Under the pieces are notes generated by a model. That model worked only from the letters and a program-made list of their open reading frames with translations, was not told the origin of the DNA and did not search any database. A program made the position numbers and the translations under genes. DNA of 13,088 bases from positions 1 through 13,088 of the forward strand of contig JAKOGH010000131.1 of the NCBI GenBank assembly GCA_024811115.1, written 5' to 3'. Position 1 is the stretch's first letter; each line of letters starts with the position of its first letter. Shown here in pieces: positions 1 through 9,464 of this stretch. The stretch comes from Terana coerulea (lineage: Eukaryota > Basidiomycota > Agaricomycetes > Polyporales > Phanerochaetaceae).

Positions 1-87
1 TCAAGCTGCCGTGCACTTGGACGCTTTCAGCTGTTCCCCACTCGACCGAGGCCCCAGAGCCGGCATTCGTCGTACCACACACCCATC

Positions 88-827
88 ATGGGTTGCTCAG
101 TCTCGGACCCGCCCGCTGACGCGTCTCAGCACGCTTCCGACGACTTGACCCGACTGCGATCGACGGCGTTCGGGGAGCTCCAGCGAAGTATCGAGGAGAG
201 CGGGGAGGGCCTTGTCAGTCGCATGCGGGACTGGGAGCGAGAATACGGGGCTCAGGCGGCGGTCAGCTCGGCGTACATACCGCCGAGCCGCATCACCAAG
301 CGCGAACACCCTTACCATGGGTGGATCCCGTGGCGGAACATCTCGATGACGAAGATGACATTCAGATTGTCTCCGGTGACCCGGCTCCCGACGGCGTTTC
401 AAAGCCTAACTCGCAGTTAGCTGATGGCGACTATGAAATGGAGCTTGACCAGCCTGAGGCTAGCTCTTTGCATTGCGACGCTGTCATGCAGGCGCGTTCC
501 TGGTCTCCGTTTGACAGCGGTCGTTCCGGAGCATCCGGGTACAACTCTGATGATGACGCCCTCCCTTTCCTTCACACCCTCCAACTCCGCCAGCTCCTCG
601 CAGCTCTCCCTCTCGCTCAACCAGTCATACGTCGCACTGCCCTCGGCCCATGGTCGCGGCGCTATGCCCCCGGTTACCCGCCGAACGCATCGCCTTCCGA
701 AAAGCTATATCCGCGCTGACGCTTGTCATGGCCAACGGCGCCGGCGGATTAAACGACTACGCGGCTGTGCGCGCTATGGACGGCCCAGCCGCTCTCGACG
801 ACTCTCGTCGGGGAAATGTGGCACTAA
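88..827 (+). CDS. Conserved hypothetical protein, frame broken about five times
   Basis: I assign no function. The N-terminus (RSTAFGELQRSIEES, then GLVSRMRDWE) and C-terminal half (SPSEK, AISALTLVMANGAGGLNDY, ALDDS) resemble, from memory, a small agaricomycete family; no search was run. Between them are an acidic DDEDDIQIVSGD segment and Ser-rich stretches. No single frame holds the protein. It starts in frame 1, moves to frame 3 before about 320, returns to frame 1 near 550-560, to frame 3 near 667-671, then to frame 2 at 700-703. A last shift near 803-810 would give GEMWH and a stop at 825-827, a family-like ending; without it the frame-2 reading runs to 901. Four break points can be placed at mononucleotide runs (247-250, 559-561, 667-671, 700-703). 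Either a decaying gene or a badly read one. No convincing intron of usual size repairs the frames. Confidence 0.5.
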
Positions 828-1449
828 CTTATTCCTCAAGACATAATCATCGACCAAACGAACGAACTTTCAGGAATCCCTTGTGCGAATGTCAAGGATG
901 AGAATATTCCGTATTGTTGAATCTTCTACTTTTTGGTCTTGCCAGCCTTTTGTTGGCCGTTTTCCGATTTTCGGTTTTCATTAGCGTATTGTTTCATCCT
1001 GCTTCGATATCGAGAGATCCACCTCATTACATCACTTTTTTTATCACCTTAATGTTCCAGGTCCTCATCCACCCGTGTCTCATCTTTTGTATTATTAGCG
1101 GACATTGTAACCAGAATCATCCACCCATAAGGCGAAGAATCATCATCATTGTACATATACACAGCCTACTGTAGCTCGTCGCGCCCGTTTTCATGATTGA
1201 AGCGGCCAATCCAAGAAATCAATCCTAGTTGTATGGATATACCAGTAAAATGTGAGAGTAGCGTATACGCGTGTTTGGTATCCAAGAGATTTCCAAGAAG
1301 TGTATGGACGTGCAACCCTATCCCCGGCGTGTCCCCGTAGGGCGTATGCACATTAGATTTTGCTTGGCCCAGGAGGCCGACGGCCTTCCTATGAATCCGC
1401 CATGAGGGCTCGGAAAGGACACGCCCATCGTCGGTGCGTGATAACCCCG
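828..1449. other. Convergent intergenic region
   Basis: This holds the 3' flanks of the left-hand gene and of the minus-strand coiled-coil gene. The first half is T-rich with short pyrimidine tracts, as expected downstream of fungal genes. Open frames here are short, lack splice-supported extension and show no recognisable motif. I see no tRNA, repeat or mobile element. Confidence 0.5.
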
Positions 1450-2982
1450 TCAGTCAGTCTGGATCACCTCCATCATTCTACCCTTTCCCTTAACATCCGG
1501 AGTCGCGACTGTAGAGCTCACCCCGATGTATGCGCGGAGCCCGGGATGGCACGACGGTCCGGGTTCCTGACTCTGCTCGAGCAGCTGCTGCGTGAACGCG
1601 CAGAAGGAGGTCATGCTGGAAGCCAACGCATTTGCGGCATGAGATGTCCACGCATTGTGCTCACTCTCCAACTGGGCGATGGCGGCTTCGAGCTCCAAGA
1701 TTATGTGCTCGGCCTCGACGCGTTTCCGGACTTCGTACTGGGCGAGCTTTTCTGCCGCTACGCGTTTGCGGATTTCCTCCCGGACTTGGTGCTCCGCCTT
1801 GAGCCGGGCGGTTTGTTCCATGACGAGAGCGTGCTTCATGGCTGAGAAAATGTAGTAATCAGCCCCGGAAGCATCGGACAACGAGATTAGATGACATACA
1901 TTTGACAACATAGCTGACTCCTGGTGGGAGGAACACGCCTTTCTGGTCCAATTCGCCCTCTTCTGTGGGATATAAAACGTCCGTCGAAATCCAAGGGAGG
2001 GGTTCTGCGTCAGGTAAACCGAGCATCTGAAAATTCTCCACCGGCAGCTCTCGATCCGTCTCAATCTTTTCTTTCCAGTCGCCCGCCGAGTTCCCAGCAC
2101 TCTGTAAATGCGCCAGGAAAGGGACTTCAGGAGATCGATCTCTGGACGGAGGTGTATATTTTAGGAATTTTTGTCGCATTGCAGATTGGGTAAACAACTG
2201 CTTTGAGCTGCTGCTTGCATGGGCAGATCCTGCTGTGTTCTCTCGGGCTCGACCTGTAGTAACCTCACATGCAGGGCAAGGGACGGGCTCGGGTGTTATG
2301 GCAGAGTGCAGCGACGGTGTTGGCGTAGGCATAAAACTATGTGCACCGCTTGTAGTTATCGAACGATGATTCAAGGGACCAGCCTCAGGTGCAAAATCCT
2401 CTGTAATTGGTTCTACGACAAGCACAGGAGAACCAGGGCGTTTCCTCTTGGGTCGTGGCTTGTAGATAGGTGTGACCTCCGTCGTGCCGGTCTTACTCGT
2501 TGACAAGACTGTGGGTTGGCTCATGGACATCGGTTTGTCTAGATTAACATCTGTATGTTTGATACGGCGTCGAGCAGTTGTAAATTGTAGGCTTACCTGG
2601 GAGTTCTCTGTCCTACTCGGACGTTGAGGGTTCAGATGATGATTTCCTATAAAAATGCAGAGTGAATTCACTTCTATAACGGTGCGCAGAATGCCGATCT
2701 CACGTCTCTTATGCGGCGGTGGCCTCACCAGTACACATTCTGAGGTAGGCGGTCAAGCCATCGAAGGAACTGCTCTCAGAATGAATATTATACGGACCTA
2801 AGCGTAGCCTCTGCTTTGGTTGAGCGGGTTCACTCGCAGCTCTCTGACGCTCTGTGAAGAGATACACTCTCTCAAAGTTGACATAGCCATAAAAACGACA
2901 CTTGCATACCTGCGACACCACGGCTGGACTCTTTAGAGGCCGACCGTAGCGATTTCTTTCGAGAGCGTGCTGAATCTACCAT
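1450..2982 (-). CDS. Hypothetical nuclear coiled-coil protein, five exons
   Basis: Not recognised. The model uses exons 2982-2910, 2851-2798, 2739-2704, 2646-1900 and 1841-1450; introns are 58, 58, 57 and 58 nt and every junction keeps frame, giving about 433 residues. Residues 1-25 are basic and Ser-rich. A nuclear-localisation-like KPRPKRKR sits near 117-124. The middle is rich in Pro, Ser and Thr, as in disordered proteins, with one isolated CPAC. From about 306 to 365 runs a charged coiled coil containing two related turns (REEIRKRVAAE and YEVRKRVEAE), followed by a short tail ending KGKGRMMEVIQTD. The ATG at 2982 is the first in-frame ATG; upstream codons extend the frame only from non-ATG starts. 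The second intron has a weak donor (GTCCGT), so the exon 2-3 junction is the least certain. Retaining that intron gives an early stop near 2709. The promoter is shared with the kinase. Confidence 0.68.
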
Positions 2983-3156
2983 GCATCCAGGGAACGGATT
3001 GAACTGAGCAATTGAAAGAGAATTAGTATGAGTTCTGTATGAACGTAGAGGCAAGAGGCAAGAGCCCGCCGCGTTTGCTTGTCACACGTACGGAGATCGA
3101 GATCTGCGCGCACACCGCCGGCTATGTAGAGCGCCTACTACAACTCTCCGCAAACC
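2983..3156. promoter_or_regulatory. Shared divergent promoter region
   Basis: These 174 bp separate the start codon of the minus-strand coiled-coil gene from that of the plus-strand kinase, so they must hold both 5' leaders and core promoters. I see no clear TATA box or paired operator. A pyrimidine-rich stretch lies on the minus strand near 3003-3025. Confidence 0.5.
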
Positions 3157-4663
3157 ATGTCCTCCGAGGAAGCGCAAGCTGGTCCATCCACGCCCTCCAG
3201 GAAACGCTCACGATGGGACGTAGACAACCAAGAGGAGAGCAACTCTCCAGAGCCAGTGCCGAAAGCGACGAAGAAACGCGTTAAGTCGCACCCGCCCAAA
3301 GAACCTACGACACCCGCAAGAGTCCCCACTCCTGCTGGTCGCGAACTCGTCGTTGAGAAGAGGCCGCTGCAGCACAGTACCTATGTGCCCCCTCGGACCC
3401 TTCACCCACCAATTGTACCGTCCCGGTCGGTCTACTGCTACGAGAGACTCAACGCTATCGAGGAAGGCTCGTACGGAGTCGTATTCCGAGCCCGGGAGAA
3501 GGAAACTGGAGACATAGTCGCGTTGAAGAAGCTGAAGCTCGAAGAAGAGAAACACGGTTTTCCTATCACAGCTCTCCGCGAGATCAACGCGCTTATGAGC
3601 TGCAAACATGAAAACGTAGTGGGCATACGCGAGGTGGTGGTCGGTGATACCTTGACACAGTGAGTCCCAGCCCACCTTATCCCAAGGCCTACCTCAGTCC
3701 TATACCTGCCAAAGGGTGTTCATAGTCATGGACTTCATTGAGCACGACCTCAAAACCCTGCTCACTGTCATGCCATCTCCGTTCTTGCAGTCAGAGGTGA
3801 AGACGCTCATGCTTCAACTCCTCTCTGCTGTAGCGTTCTGCCATGAACGATGGATCCTACATCGTGACCTCAAGACGAGCAATCTACTCATGAACAACCG
3901 TGGCACGATAAAAGTCGCAGACTTTGGCCTGGCAAGAAGATACGGTGACCCAGTTGGGGTCGGCGGACTGACTCAGTTGGTTGTCACACTGTGGTATCGG
4001 TGCGTATGCAGTTAGCTATTTGCGGACTACCCTTTGTTTATAATTTCTTATAGTGCACCCGAAATATTACTGGGGGCAACGACCTATTCGACCGCCGTTG
4101 ACCTGTGGTCCGTAGGCTGCATCTTCGCTGAGCTTCTGCTCAAGGAGCCGCTCTTCCAGGCGAAGGGAGAAATCGAACTCATCTCCATGATCTTCAAGCT
4201 GCTTGGGCCTCCGACAACCATCACATGGCCTGAGTATACCACGCTGCCTCTGGCGAAGACTATCAACCTACCTGCATCTCATGCGTCACAGCTGCGACAG
4301 AAGTTCCCACATATAAGCCTCGCCGGAATTGACCTGCTGTCGCAACTGCTCACCTATGACCCAGAGCAACGAATAACTGCCGAAGAGGCGCTGCAGCACC
4401 CATACTTCAGGTGTGTGTACATGCGTGATAGCTCGGAGTCTACACTGAGTAATTCTGAGCAGCGAATCGCCCTTCCCTAAGCATCCGGATCTATTTGGGT
4501 CATTTCCTTCTGCTGCAGCTGGAGAAAAGTGTGTCATCCGCTCGCTTAGAGCTCTACCACCTTGTCTAACGTCGGTAACAGGAGAAAGAAGCCATACGCT
4601 AGTCCACCAGCACCTGTTCGGGCTGCAGATTACAAGCTTCTTACGGAGTTTGATATGCCATAG
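3157..4663 (+). CDS. CDK11/PITSLRE-type cyclin-dependent kinase
   Basis: A Ser/Thr protein kinase of the CDK11 branch, which in other eukaryotes partners cyclin L and acts in transcription and pre-mRNA splicing. Exons are 3157-3659, 3715-3999, 4054-4410, 4463-4528 and 4582-4663; introns are 52-55 nt and all junctions keep frame, giving 430 residues. Visible motifs are a glycine loop EEGSYGVV at about 102-109, VALKK with the ATP lysine near 124, PITALRE at 136-142 (the PITSLRE signature with S to A), HRDLKTSN at 217-224 with catalytic Asp219, DFG at 237-239, and the activation segment before VVTLWYRAPE with a likely phospho-Thr near 254. The ending includes [10 protein letters not shown] and LLTEFDMP. 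The N-terminal 90 residues are basic and Ser/Pro-rich, much shorter than the animal CDK11 extension. No frame break is present. CDK10 is the nearest alternative, but the PITALRE signature and C-terminal tail favour CDK11. Confidence 0.93.
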
Positions 4664-4750
4664 CGTTCAATGAAACCCAAATGTTATAGGATGTGGTGCG
4701 CTCATATATAAATCTATGAGAACATGTCCTACAGTTGAAGGAGAAGAACC

Positions 4751-6841
4751 TCATGTTGTTGTCAATGAGGACATCGGTTGAGGAATGGGAGGCTGGGGAA
4801 GGTCTGAGGTTGGGGGTTGTTCAGGATTTATAGCGTGCGTAGCCTGGGAAGGGACAATCGGAGCCTGAGGCTGAGAAACCTGTACGTTCTCGCCGACCTG
4901 AGGCGGAACTGAGATAGTTGCTGGTAATAATGGTACTTGGGCTGGAGCTGAAACTTGAGGGGCCAATGGTGCGACAGTGATCGGGAACTGGTCGTCAGGT
5001 ATCAGGGAGAGAACGTGCCTCATGCGTCTGAACCGGAACCTCGTCCGGTCGAAATCACCACATCTGTCGTAATATTCTTTAACTTCTTCCACTGTGAAGC
5101 GATTTTCTCTTGCGATGGCCAAGACCGCCTGGTCCACGATATGGAGGCCCTGACCGTTGATATTTGCTGCACCATCCGGGCTGTAGTTGCAGTGGTTATT
5201 ATTACGAAGCTGAATATTCACAAGATTAAAAAGGACACACCTTGTACGCTGCTTCTTCTTGGGTGGTTCTTCCTCCTCCTCTGCCTTGTGAGCCCATGAC
5301 GGTTGGGTACCTTGGCCTTCTCTGATACGCCACTCGTTCTCGTCGTCCTCTTCCTCCGCTGCATGCTGCCGGGCCGCCACCACTTCTGGCGCTGGCGGCA
5401 TATGGGCAGGGGCGGTGGAGCAAACGGAGGCGAAAGGCCCAGTCGAGGATCGTACATGACGGCACCATACGGGGTTTGAGGTGGCATAGGTCCTGGAACG
5501 GGCAGGGGAAGGCTTGAAGGACCTGGTTGGCCGGGGATAGTTTGTGTGGACGGCCCTGGCACAAGCATCGGCTGAGACTGCGCGATGAAGTCCAGTTCCT
5601 CGGTGGAAGGGCCGGCCGCACCATCGCTCTCGCGGCCCTTTCGCTTGGAGCGCTTGGCCTTCTCCTCTGGCTTACGGACGTAGCCGTACTGGCCCTTCTC
5701 ACCCATCTGGGGCTTGTTGCGCGCGACAATCTCTGCGATCTTGACGTCGAGTCGTGCTGCGTTCTTCTTGTAGCGTTCTCGCCATGATTGCCAAGTATGG
5801 CGGGTAACCCATGAATACTCCCCATCACCAGCCTGAGGAGCGATTAGTTGTATACAGCTCTAAATACACACCAGCTCACCACTCACCATATCCGTCAACT
5901 GCTGATACAGGCGGTTTCCTGTCCTTCCTCCCGTCTCCTTGAAGGGGATCTTGGCGGCTATCCATTGGCAGAGGTGCTCTTCATCCTCTTCCGTAAAATG
6001 TGTCCTCCTGTTTATGAAAACGCGTCAGACCCAGATACTTCCATCGACAACGGCTGCAGTACTGACTCTTCCCCAGCACGTCGGCCACCTGGATTCTTGT
6101 ACACAACCGGCGTATACGTAACAGAACCTTTGTCGACACACTTCTTTACCCATAGGTACGACTCTATATACTTGTCTGGTTCGTTCTGATAAGTCTTGAC
6201 CAAATGCTGGAACACCTCGGTATTGGGATCGGCCAGTATAACCCTTGCGGTCTGCGCCGAGGCTGCAGAGTCACCACCTGAGTGCTACATAGCAACTAAA
6301 GATGAGGAGCACTCGGGAACATGAGCTGCGGCTAGACGCACCAGAATCCGCTGACTGAGGGCCGCTCTCACGTTCACGTTCGCGATGCTGGAGTCAATGT
6401 GAAACCGAATGGGATGGCCTTCATGAATGAAGATCTGCTTGAGGAGCGACCCCTGAAACTTGCAAGCCTCCACGAAGGTATATGGAACGAAGAATCGTTC
6501 AGGCCTGTCTGCGCTGCTCCAACATAGTTTAAGTCGCTCTTCCTCTGGCGTGCCGTTTTGCACAAGGATGAAGCCTGCTCGGGGTACTTTTGATTCGACT
6601 CGTCCGCCGAGAGCCTGAAAGAGACTCAGTTTCTTCCGAGAATCTCAGTCATGCTCGTCAGGATACTGACCGCTATGGTCTCGCAGACCTCTGTCTGGAC
6701 GTCGTGGGGGATGTCCTTTTGGATGAAGAACTTAATTGGCATGCCATTCTCATCTTGGAAAATAAGCTGGCAAGCAAGAGTAAGGTTCTTGTGTTAGCCC
6801 TTGTTCAACTGTCAATGTGCGGGGAGAGAGAAGAGTACCAT
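4751..6841 (-). CDS. RAP1: Rap1-like telomere protein: BRCT-like units plus Rap1-type Myb
   Basis: A homologue of the Rap1/TERF2IP family, which binds telomeric DNA or other shelterin subunits and protects chromosome ends. Proposed exons: 6841-6839, 6766-6671, 6614-6342, 6284-6067, 6007-5887, 5832-5241 and 5180-4751; introns are 72, 56, 57, 59, 54 and 60 nt. About 578 residues. Residues 2-190 contain two BRCT-like units, the first with MPIKFF, AALGGRV and FILV, the second with HPIRFHID, ARVILAD and YLWVKKCV. The Myb domain spans about 200-275: HFTEEDEEHLCQWIA, ETGGRTGNRLYQQL, then RHTWQSWRERYKKN. A basic KRSKRK, a long proline-rich linker, an acidic stretch, a helical module and a Pro/Gln-rich tail follow. 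One frame break occurs near 5404-5412; an extra base in the run at 5409-5412 restores it, or a weak 74-nt intron from GTGCCG could. The start is uncertain: it needs an ATG directly followed by an intron. Confidence 0.82.
5181..5240 (-). other. 60-nt intron, stop-free and a multiple of three
   Basis: This intron of the Rap1-like gene has a GTGTGT donor and an ACTACAG acceptor. It is 60 nt long and contains no in-frame stop, so retaining it would insert 20 Asn-rich residues without breaking the protein. Splicing joins QRT to SPDG. The splice signals support removal, but both forms are translatable. Confidence 0.65.
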
Positions 6842-7449
6842 GCTGCACCGCTGCCACTGGCAATATACACCGAAAGCTGGGTTAGGTCACACAGTGGTTG
6901 GGTTACAAGAGCACAGGGTTAGGGCTATCGCCACCAACATCAGCGCTTACTTATGTCAGAGCCCGCGGTGTCCGCGGAGGGTGGCTCCGCAACACCCATA
7001 AGTACCATCCACTGCCAGCACCGATGACTTGCCCTTCGACCGAGAATTTGAAGCAATTAAATGGTGCGTATATGCTGACATAGCAAGCTATATAGTAGTA
7101 CATATATATCGCTTTAGCAAAAATAAACTGCATGACATTCGGCCTATGTGGGCGCTGGGTGTATAGCGAACCATTTGTCAAAAACCATGTCCGGATCGTA
7201 TCGTATTCTCTCTTGATAACCTGTAGTCTGGGGTAGCGCTTCAAACACAGGGGTTCTTGCGCCATTATCAGTTGGAAGAACAGACTACGCCAGTCGATGC
7301 AGCTAACGTGAGTAGGTGAACAGATTTCAGGATAGACCGTGCGAGATGGATCAAATACGACGTCTACGCCCTCGCCGACACAAGCTGACGATTTAATCTC
7401 GAACAACGTGTGGCATAGACAAACCTAGATACACAGCAATTGATGATAT
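6842..7449. other. Intergenic: Rap1 promoter and dehydrogenase 3' flank
   Basis: This stretch lies between two minus-strand genes. The left part is the Rap1 upstream region and contains the telomere-like motif cluster. The right part is the 3' flank of the dehydrogenase and is partly AT-rich near 7080-7130. A 151-codon open frame on the minus strand (7406-6951) lacks an ATG at its beginning, has no recognisable motif and shows no splice context, so I do not call it a gene. Confidence 0.5.
6879..6924 (+). promoter_or_regulatory. Three telomere-repeat-like motifs upstream of the Rap1 start
   Basis: Three copies of the GGTTA core occur within 46 bp: GGGTTAGG at 6879-6886, TGGGTTAC near 6899-6906, and AGGGTTAGGG at 6915-6924. 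The last is about one and a half units of TTAGGG, the common filamentous-fungal telomere repeat. All share one orientation. They lie 38-83 bp upstream of the proposed Rap1 start codon. In other fungi, telobox-like sites in promoters are bound by telomere-type Myb proteins. Function here is inferred from sequence and position only. Confidence 0.5.
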
Positions 7450-9289
7450 TTACGGGAGAACCTTGCCGGGGTTCATGATACCGTTCGGGTCGAACAACGT
7501 CTTGATCCTCTTCATCAGGTCGATACTTGTTGAGCTCTTGGAGTAATGTAGCGCATGCGTCTTCATGACACCGACCCCATGCTCAGCGGATACTGAACCC
7601 TTATAGGATGCTAGGAGAGTTTATCAGTATGAATTTCATTGAAGCACGATGATAAAGTACAGTACTTACCCACGAGCTCGTACACGAATGGCTCGAGTGC
7701 ATCCGTGATCTCCTGCGTGTACTCAGCAGCAACGACGTTTAGGTGGAGGTTACCTGTTAAATCCAATCAGTCAACCGAGCTCTCACATACGGCGTCGATG
7801 TGAAGCCTTACCGTCTCCGACATGACCGTATCCAACCACATGCTTGACAGCATCATCACGAAGGAGACCCTTGGAGCGGAGGTGCTCTCGAGTTGTATCG
7901 ACGACTTCCTTGAAGCTGCGAATGGGTATTGATATGTCGTACTTGTACGCCTTGCCCTCCTTCGATACCGCTTCAGTTATACCCTCACGAATTGCCCATA
8001 ATTGCGAGAACTGGGCAGGAGATTGAGCCAGAACGCCGGTGTTGATCAGGGGCTCGTCAGCTTCCAAAAGGGATTCCAACAAGCTGTTGAGTTTCTGCAA
8101 TACTGTCAGTACATACTCAACGCATTAATATGCGTCGCACCTCTTCATCATGCTCGCGCTTGCCGCCGCTAGTCTCCAAAAGGACGAAGCACTCTGCACC
8201 TTCGACATCTTCATCGTTCAAGGCCCGTCCTTGTCCGTGCTTGATGGCAAGGTCGTATGCTCTCCGATCAATGAACTCGAACGCGGATAGGATCTCCGAA
8301 AGTTGGCGCTTTGCTTGCTTGTACAACGGGAGAACATTGTCGAATTTTGGCAGCGCAAGCATGACATTGCTGGAGGACAGTGGTGCAGGCGCGGCAAGTA
8401 TTGAGACTCCAGTAATGATACCAAGAGTGCCCTCTGCGCCAATGAACAACTGCTTCAAGTCGTAGCCTGACGTATATGTCATCGCTCTATACACTGACCA
8501 TTCGGTGAGGATGCGCACCAGTATTGTCCTTGCGGAGGGTTGACAACTGATCCAGTACCGTACCGTCCGGAAGGACAACTTCGAGACCCAGTACAGAGCC
8601 GTGCAGAGAGCCGTAACGGAGTAACCGAAGCCCTCCAGCATTGGTCGACACATTACCACCAATTTGGCAGCTGAAGCGCCTCATTGAGCTCAAACATCCA
8701 TATCCGAGGAGAATGCAAGCGTACCTTCCCTTAGCACCTAGATCTAGAGGCATGATGTGATGATGAGGGGCAAGGTATTCCGACATGGCCTCTAGTATGC
8801 AGCCCGCATCCGCCACAATGGTGCCTGAACATGTAAGGGTCAGTACGGCCTGACTTGAAAGGCAACTCGCACTCACCTGAGACTGGGTCGAAAGAGTGAA
8901 TCTTCGTCATATTCCCGAGGCTCAAAATGAGCTCATCTTTGATAGGTACTCCCCGCCAACTAAGCCGGTGTTCCCGCCTTGCGGAACGATAGCTATTTTA
9001 CGCTCATTACACCACTTCACGATTTCGCTGACCTCCTTCGTTGTCTTTGGTCGGAGTACAGTAGTAGACTTCCCGTGATACTTGTCCATCCAATCATTGT
9101 TGAAGTTCGACAGCTCTGAAGCAGCCGAGGATACGGGGAAAGAGTAGAGATAATTGAGGACGCGGGTAGGATCTTGGAGAAGTGAGTGATGTCTTGCTCG
9201 GTGACGGGGTTGAACTGGATGGCTGGTGTATGTGCCCAGCGCCGTGGTGGACGGTGAGTTAGCCGTCGGACGGCATTGCGGGCGAGCAT
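7450..9289 (-). CDS. D2HGDH: Mitochondrial D-2-hydroxyglutarate / D-lactate dehydrogenase
   Basis: An FAD-linked oxidoreductase that oxidises D-2-hydroxyglutarate to 2-oxoglutarate, or D-lactate to pyruvate, passing electrons on in mitochondria. Exons: 9289-8877, 8824-8725, 8670-8519, 8466-8141, 8094-7812, 7753-7670 and 7610-7450; introns are 52, 54, 52, 46, 58 and 59 nt. About 506 residues once two frame breaks are allowed for. Residues 1-22 are Arg-rich with no acidic residue, a typical mitochondrial presequence. The FAD-binding PCMH-type domain shows [11 protein letters not shown] and [12 protein letters not shown]. Active-site positions known from human D2HGDH appear at the same spacing: Arg367, Thr371 and Lys382 (REGIT...YKYD), and the metal ligands His422 and His429 (GHVGDGNLHLN) and Glu463 (SAEHGVG). 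The tail is NPGKVLP. Single missing bases in exon 1, at the runs 9135-9138 and 8951-8954, split the frame. Preference between the two substrates cannot be read from sequence alone. Confidence 0.92.
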
Positions 9290-9464
9290 GGTGGTGTGAG
9301 TCAAGGTGCTAAATTGACCTTCGTGCGAGGTTGAATACCATTACCCGGTCCGGCTCTGGTCATGGTGGTCGTCTACCAAGTTCGGCCGCTCCGAGTATTC
9401 GCGTTCCCGCCACTCAGCGGCCACTCGCGAGACTGACTAAATCTCCCAGCCACCGTAATTATAA
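9290..9464. promoter_or_regulatory. Shared divergent promoter region
   Basis: These 175 bp separate the start codon of the dehydrogenase (minus) from that of the WD40 gene (plus). Both promoters and leaders must lie here. A TATAAA string at 9460-9465 abuts the WD40 ATG and is too close to act as its TATA box. I see no obvious operator. Confidence 0.5.

Noticed and set aside
1360..1845. 161-codon plus-strand open frame
   Set aside because: It is antisense to the last exon of the coiled-coil gene, whose frame and splice junctions are better supported.
3157..4663. CDK10 or a Cdc2-type kinase
   Set aside because: The PITALRE signature at 136-142, the basic N-terminal extension and the tail with [10 protein letters not shown] fit CDK11 better.
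4955..5299. Plus-strand frame with a hydrophobic C-terminus resembling a membrane segment
   Set aside because: It is the complement of Rap1-like coding sequence; the leucine run is the antisense of an acidic, lysine-rich stretch.
6879..6924. A subtelomeric position or internal telomere array
   Set aside because: There are only three short cores and no tandem array, and housekeeping genes flank both sides, so a chromosome end or fusion scar is not supported.
6951..7406. 151-codon minus-strand open frame between the Rap1-like and dehydrogenase genes
   Set aside because: It begins at a TTG, the first ATG is a third of the way in, composition is unlike a protein, no motif is visible, and it covers the telomere-like upstream region of the Rap1 gene.
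7450..9289. Calling the dehydrogenase a pseudogene because of two frame breaks
   Set aside because: All catalytic and metal-ligand residues are kept at the right spacing, all six introns are intact, and both breaks sit at four-base runs, which fits read errors better than decay.
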